A DNA stretch of 8,148 bases from Verrucomicrobiota bacterium (GTDB lineage: Bacteria > Verrucomicrobiota > Verrucomicrobiia > Chthoniobacterales > UBA10450). The notes below the pieces were generated by a model. It made no database searches, was not told the DNA's origin, and saw nothing but the letters and a program-made list of their open reading frames with translations. Position numbers and translations under genes: made by a program. Positions 4,734 through 8,148 of the stretch are shown piece by piece. The stretch lies in contig QHNF01000037.1 of NCBI GenBank assembly GCA_003218345.1, positions 1 to 8,148 of the forward strand, in the 5' to 3' direction. Position 1 is the first letter of the stretch. Every line of letters starts with the position of its first letter.

Positions 4734-7700
4734 CCTGCTGGCAGGTTCACTGGCTGGCTCTCTCTGCCGATGAGCAGGACCTTGGTGCGATAGGACTCAA
4801 AGACAACCTTGGCATGTTCATTCAAATATACATTCGCTTCTGGACTGAACGTCGCTCCATACGACCCAATTAGCCACGTGCGCCGGCCCCGGCTAGTTAC
4901 TTCACGCAACTCCTTCAAACTACGAATTGCGGGTAAACCACGAAACTTGTCCATAAAACGGGGTTCGGCGAATTTCTCATTGTAGGTTATTTTCTTGGCT
5001 AAAACGGTATCGGTATAGTAATCACCGGACATGCCGGCGTAGTATTCAAAGACATGAGGGATAACCGGGATGATGATATCACCTGGCTGGAAGTGGCTTC
5101 TCACGTATTGCGCGGCGCCGCGGTAGTCATAACGATACGTGCCGAGGCGTGTCATGAGCCCGGGGGAGGCGTCGGGGCTGGAGAGTGAATAAACCCGCAT
5201 CAGCCACTCGTTGCTTTGAATAAACAGCAGAAAGAGCATGGCTACTCCGGCCGTATGAGCAAAACTGATGGCACCGGTGGAGTTAGCTTCGCGGCGGGCA
5301 AGTAGGAGCAGGCGGTCGTACAGGGCGACAGTCGCAGCTACTCCGGAAAGAATAAGGAGCGGTTGATAATAGATGCCGTAGCGCGGCGATAGAACTGCAA
5401 TCAAGTTCGTGTGGCAGAAAACCAGGGAACCAATCAGCGTAACGACATAGCGGAAGGCTGGCTGACGCCAGTAGAATGGGATTGCGACCAGAGTCATGAG
5501 AGTGAAAAAGACATGGTTCTCCGACAAGAGCAGCTGGTTGACGTAAAACATCGGCTGCCATCCATACTGTAGAAAAAACAGTGAAGGTCCAGCGACTGCG
5601 GCAAGCCCGAAGCCTATTTGCAGATACGTGGACGAAGGAAGCGAGCGCCAGCACAGCTGCGCGATCACCAGCACAGCTATAAAGAAGACGCAACGGTAAA
5701 GATGCCAGTCCTTTAGCCACCACCATTCGCCCCAGCGCACAACGAGCAACGCAAGGAATAGACTTGGGAGAATGAAGACACTTCCCTCCCATGACAGATA
5801 ACCTGCGCAAAACGTGACCGTGGCTGCGGTCAGATATTTGTGATTGAACGGGCGACCTCTGATCGCCTCGTAAAACAGCCAGAAGGTAAGCATCGCCATG
5901 AACTGGCATTGCTGCGGGTGAAAGCAATTCTGCGCCCACAAAATATTTCGTGGAAGACAGGCGTATACGAGCGCGGCGATCAAGCCGGTTTTCCAATTGA
6001 AAAGCCGGCGACCCATCAGCGCGATGATCCCGATGCAGAGTGTGCCCATGATGAGAGAGGGCAATCGCATCGACCACTCGGAAATGCCAAAGACCAAGCC
6101 CGTAAGGGCCAGTGGGTAAGGAACTAATTCATAGGTAGTGGCTGGCTTGATCTTTCCCGCAATCCTGTTAAATGGGAAACCAAGTTCCCAAATACCTTTC
6201 GATTTCTGAACCAGACCGTACTCGTCATGGTCGAACGACATGGCGCCGAAATTATGGTAACGGAACGCGAAGCCCAATCCTATGATCGCGGCCAGAAGAA
6301 GATAAGGCACGACATCGCCAGCCACGGCAGTTTTGATTTGCCGAATTCGTGCGCCCAGATCTGCTGTTGTCCGCCGGCGCGGGATGAAGTGGAGCAAACG
6401 ACCTGCAAGAAGCGCGACAACTGCCAGCGCGATAATTTTCGGCTGGAATGGCCACCCTATCGGAAACCGAACGTCGTATTTTGGGAGGATTAGGAAAAGC
6501 AGGCCGACGGTGATCGGGGCATGGAATAGCGCGTCGCGAGCGAGAGCGTATCGAAGCGGCTCGTTTCTCGCAACGGCCACAAACCGTGAAGCCAGCAACC
6601 ACAGGGCTATGGTTCCCACCGTAGCTAACAAAATGACAGCGACAGGCTTGACCACGGCATCAAAGTCAGAAAGGTTTGGCGGTTTCCCTAGCCGTTGCGT
6701 AAGGTAACCCCACGGTGCGGATCCGTTCCTACCGGCTTCCACAGCGCGCTGCTTTTGCACGCCTTGCTGATCGCCCACTTGCCAGTCTGCATTCGTCTCA
6801 AATCCGATAGTGCTACCATCTCTTCGAACGATGAAGCCGCTCGCGAGAAAGCTTGGCGGCCCCTGATAATCGCGGACCGCGGCCACAATTGTGTTAGAGC
6901 CTTTTTTGATCCAGTAGCTGATGTCATACGCATCAAGAGTCGGCTTCTCCAACGAAGCGGCCATCGATTCGGAGACACTTTCCGAACGCCCGGGGGTGGG
7001 TGTTGCGGTACGACTCACGGAGGGGCTAGGAAAAGGCGGAGGTTTCGCGTTCTGGACCGGCCTAACCACTGCCGGTGGTGGAGTTGCCACTGTGACCTTC
7101 TCCTTCTCCAACGGCTCAGTCATCAGCCTTGGCAAACGAGGCACCTTCGGTTCCTTGGGGTGGGAGGTCGCCACGCCGGTGATGAGCTTACCATTCACGA
7201 GAAGATCGAGGCTTCCTGAACTGGCCACCTGAATCCATGTCTCCGGATGAGTTCTTTCGGCGTTCACGGAAGTAGAAAAGATCGCCTCTCGCGACGCATT
7301 TTCTGCCGTAATCCATCTGCCAGAGAGCGGTAGTCGAAGCAAAAGTGGATTCGTGTCCACCCAGGTGATGTCGATTGGGTGTTCAAGGATGGTGGCTCGA
7401 CGCGCTCTCGGCCAAACCTCTTCCTGCACCAGGGGAGACATCCATTCCTCTGTACCTTGTACGATGCCGGTCCTTGGAGTAACCCTCCAGCGTTCGTCCG
7501 AAATAAGGGTCTCCGTTTTACCGCCTGGTTCTTTAAAGCCGCCACAAACCAGAAGCTGCGCCGAACCTGGATAGGTATCCCGAGTAACCGAGATAGCAAT
7601 GACGTTTGTGCCAGGCTTTAGAAATCTTTTGACGTCATAGATTTGAGCTACCCGCGTCTTTAGATTGTCTTCAGTGCCGACGATGTCTTCATTGATAATG

Positions 7701-7978
7701 ACTTTGAAGGAGTCCGTTGCTGCGACTTCCAGCCAGGCCTGCTCGGGCGCAGCATTTAGAAAAATTTGCCTTCGAAAGTAAGCCACCGGAGCAAACTCGG
7801 CAGGCTCTATCCACTGCGCAGCGCCAAAGTCCAATTGATACTGCCGATGCGCGGGACTGGCGAACGTGCGAAGCACGAAGTAACCAAGCAACGCTCCACA
7901 AAACAGCACCAACACCAATGACCACCGCCGCGTGCGCGGCGGTAAATCTCGAAGTGGCTGCAAGAAAGCGCCCATCAT
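4718..7978 (-). CDS. Large GT-C membrane glycosyltransferase (PMT_2/ArnT-like) with N-terminal beta-sandwich region
   Basis: A 1086-residue protein. A membrane anchor at about 19-39 leads into an extracytoplasmic region. Residues 47-190 (AYFRRQIFL, ATDSFKVIINEDIVG, YDVKRFLKPGTNVIAISV) look like the jelly-roll found at the N-terminus of bacterial rhamnosidases. Residues 200-425 look like a second copy (SLDLLVNGKLITG, YDISYWIKKGSNTIVAAVRD) split by a Pro-rich insert at 271-345. Membrane segments follow at about 441-465, 484-499, 512-532 and 555-572. Then comes the GT-C core: FDHDEYGLV (582-590) in the first large loop gives the acidic catalytic/metal pair, and SEWSMRLPSLIMGTLCIGII (633-652) with WKTGLIAALVYACLPRNILW (662-681) is typical PMT_2. 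More helices run to about 920, and a soluble tail (940-1086) follows. By family it should use a polyprenyl-phosphate sugar outside the cytoplasmic membrane. The start follows AGGA with a 6-base spacer. No break is seen. Confidence 0.9.
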   Translation of the reverse strand: MMGAFLQPLRDLPPRTRRWSLVLVLFCGALLGYFVLRTFASPAHRQYQLDFGAAQWIEPAEFAPVAYFRRQIFLNAAPEQAWLEVAATDSFKVIINEDIVGTEDNLKTRVAQIYDVKRFLKPGTNVIAISVTRDTYPGSAQLLVCGGFKEPGGKTETLISDERWRVTPRTGIVQGTEEWMSPLVQEEVWPRARRATILEHPIDITWVDTNPLLLRLPLSGRWITAENASREAIFSTSVNAERTHPETWIQVASSGSLDLLVNGKLITGVATSHPKEPKVPRLPRLMTEPLEKEKVTVATPPPAVVRPVQNAKPPPFPSPSVSRTATPTPGRSESVSESMAASLEKPTLDAYDISYWIKKGSNTIVAAVRDYQGPPSFLASGFIVRRDGSTIGFETNADWQVGDQQGVQKQRAVEAGRNGSAPWGYLTQRLGKPPNLSDFDAVVKPVAVILLATVGTIALWLLASRFVAVARNEPLRYALARDALFHAPITVGLLFLILPKYDVRFPIGWPFQPKIIALAVVALLAGRLLHFIPRRRTTADLGARIRQIKTAVAGDVVPYLLLAAIIGLGFAFRYHNFGAMSFDHDEYGLVQKSKGIWELGFPFNRIAGKIKPATTYELVPYPLALTGLVFGISEWSMRLPSLIMGTLCIGIIALMGRRLFNWKTGLIAALVYACLPRNILWAQNCFHPQQCQFMAMLTFWLFYEAIRGRPFNHKYLTAATVTFCAGYLSWEGSVFILPSLFLALLVVRWGEWWWLKDWHLYRCVFFIAVLVIAQLCWRSLPSSTYLQIGFGLAAVAGPSLFFLQYGWQPMFYVNQLLLSENHVFFTLMTLVAIPFYWRQPAFRYVVTLIGSLVFCHTNLIAVLSPRYGIYYQPLLILSGVAATVALYDRLLLLARREANSTGAISFAHTAGVAMLFLLFIQSNEWLMRVYSLSSPDASPGLMTRLGTYRYDYRGAAQYVRSHFQPGDIIIPVIPHVFEYYAGMSGDYYTDTVLAKKITYNEKFAEPRFMDKFRGLPAIRSLKELREVTSRGRRTWLIGSYGATFSPEANVYLNEHAKVVFESYRTKVLLIGRESQPVNLPAGYNAE

Positions 7979-7984
7979 GATAGT

Positions 7985-7988
7985 TCCT
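7985..7988 (-). promoter_or_regulatory. Shine-Dalgarno site of the GT-C gene, overlapping the upstream stop
   Basis: On the minus strand the sequence is CTAGGAACTATCATG. AGGA (7988 to 7985) sits six bases before the ATG at 7978-7976, and its AG is shared with the TAG stop of the upstream gene. This fixes the GT-C start and suggests translational coupling within one operon. Confidence 0.75.
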
Positions 7989-8148
7989 AGTTGCCGGTCA
8001 ACCGACTCATTCCCCAGAAATTCGTATCCATGTCCTCTTTAAGAGAAAGTTTGTAAGACGTGCGGGCATCAAAGTCCTGACCAAGCTTCGCGTAACAATC
8101 TCCTGCCATGGAATAAGCATTGGCCCTTATGGGGATATCAGCGCTTGC
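7987..8148 (-). CDS. C-terminus of a TPR-like protein (cut by window end)
   Basis: The minus frame entering from the right edge is open for 53 codons and ends at TAG 7989-7987. It reads ADIPIRANAYSMAGDCYAKL, then GQDFDARTSYKLSLKED, and closes MSRLTGN. The A-Y-x-x-A-G-x-C-Y-x-x-L-G...A-x-x-x-Y pattern is that of the last tetratricopeptide repeat of a protein-protein interaction scaffold. The bulk of the gene, including any signal peptide or other domain, lies outside the window. The stop is eight bases before the GT-C start and overlaps its ribosome-binding site, so the two genes are almost certainly co-transcribed. The TPR protein may be a partner in glycan assembly or export, but that is only context. 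TPR proteins are too general to say more. Confidence 0.72.
   Translation of the reverse strand, partial: ASADIPIRANAYSMAGDCYAKLGQDFDARTSYKLSLKEDMDTNFWGMSRLTGN

Noticed and set aside
4730..4747. Inverted repeat CCTGC-TG-GCAGG as a terminator between the convergent genes
   Set aside because: The loop is two bases, there is no T-run, and it lies within the coding sequence of the GT-C gene.
5283..6077. 264-codon minus ORF inside the GT-C gene
   Set aside because: It is a different frame on the same strand, with Arg/Ser/His-rich composition; the host frame has continuous family motifs.
6695..7232. Plus-strand ORFs opposite the GT-C N-terminal region
   Set aside because: They are antisense shadows of the well-supported coding frame and show no domain.

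Overview
The window looks like a chromosomal segment from a soil bacterium, most likely in Verrucomicrobiota (Chthoniobacterales / 'Udaeobacter'-like). That assignment is an inference from how the thioredoxin-reductase-like, cyclase, GNAT and Pro/Thr-rich fragments read compared with proteins I remember from that group. It was not computed and could be wrong. The DNA is moderately GC-rich and gene density is low in the first half.

Layout, left to right. At 1-285 the N-terminal part of a type I phosphodiesterase / alkaline-phosphatase-superfamily enzyme runs off the left edge on the minus strand. From about 450 to 1590 lies a gene graveyard: a tiny ORF, the C-terminal half of a GNAT acetyltransferase (+), the C-terminal third of a thioredoxin-reductase-like flavoprotein (-), and a central piece of an IS66-type transposase (+). 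At 1558-2400 (-) is an apparently intact DXD glycosyltransferase of the GT32 / OCH1-like type. Its last ten codons lie on the antisense of the IS66 scrap. A second graveyard fills 2480-3650: a small gene broken by an in-frame TGA (-), a shredded class III nucleotidyl cyclase fragment next to a TPR-like scrap (+), a noncoding tract with three hairpins, and a Pro/Thr-repeat protein fragment (-). At 3908-4733 (+) is a PAPS-dependent sulfotransferase with one frameshift just after its PAPS-binding loop. At 4718-7978 (-) is a 1086-residue membrane glycosyltransferase (GT-C / PMT_2 type) with a large extracytoplasmic beta-sandwich region at its N-terminus. Its 3' end overlaps the sulfotransferase end to end by 16 bp. 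Eight bases upstream of its start is the C-terminus of a TPR-like protein that runs off the right edge (7987-8148, -).

Functionally, the surviving genes (DXD glycosyltransferase, sulfotransferase, lipid-linked-sugar GT-C enzyme, alkaline-phosphatase-superfamily hydrolase) fit the edge of a surface polysaccharide or glycan-decoration locus. The sulfotransferase is either recently broken or carries a sequencing error. The GT-C gene and the TPR gene look like one translationally coupled transcription unit. I see no tRNA, rRNA, CRISPR array or complete insertion sequence. The stretches 286-449, 2750-2832 and 3650-3907 hold nothing I can support. I found no clearly new defence or mobile system. 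The most interesting points are the GT-C domain architecture, the frameshifted sulfotransferase, and the glycosyltransferase tail overlapping transposase debris.
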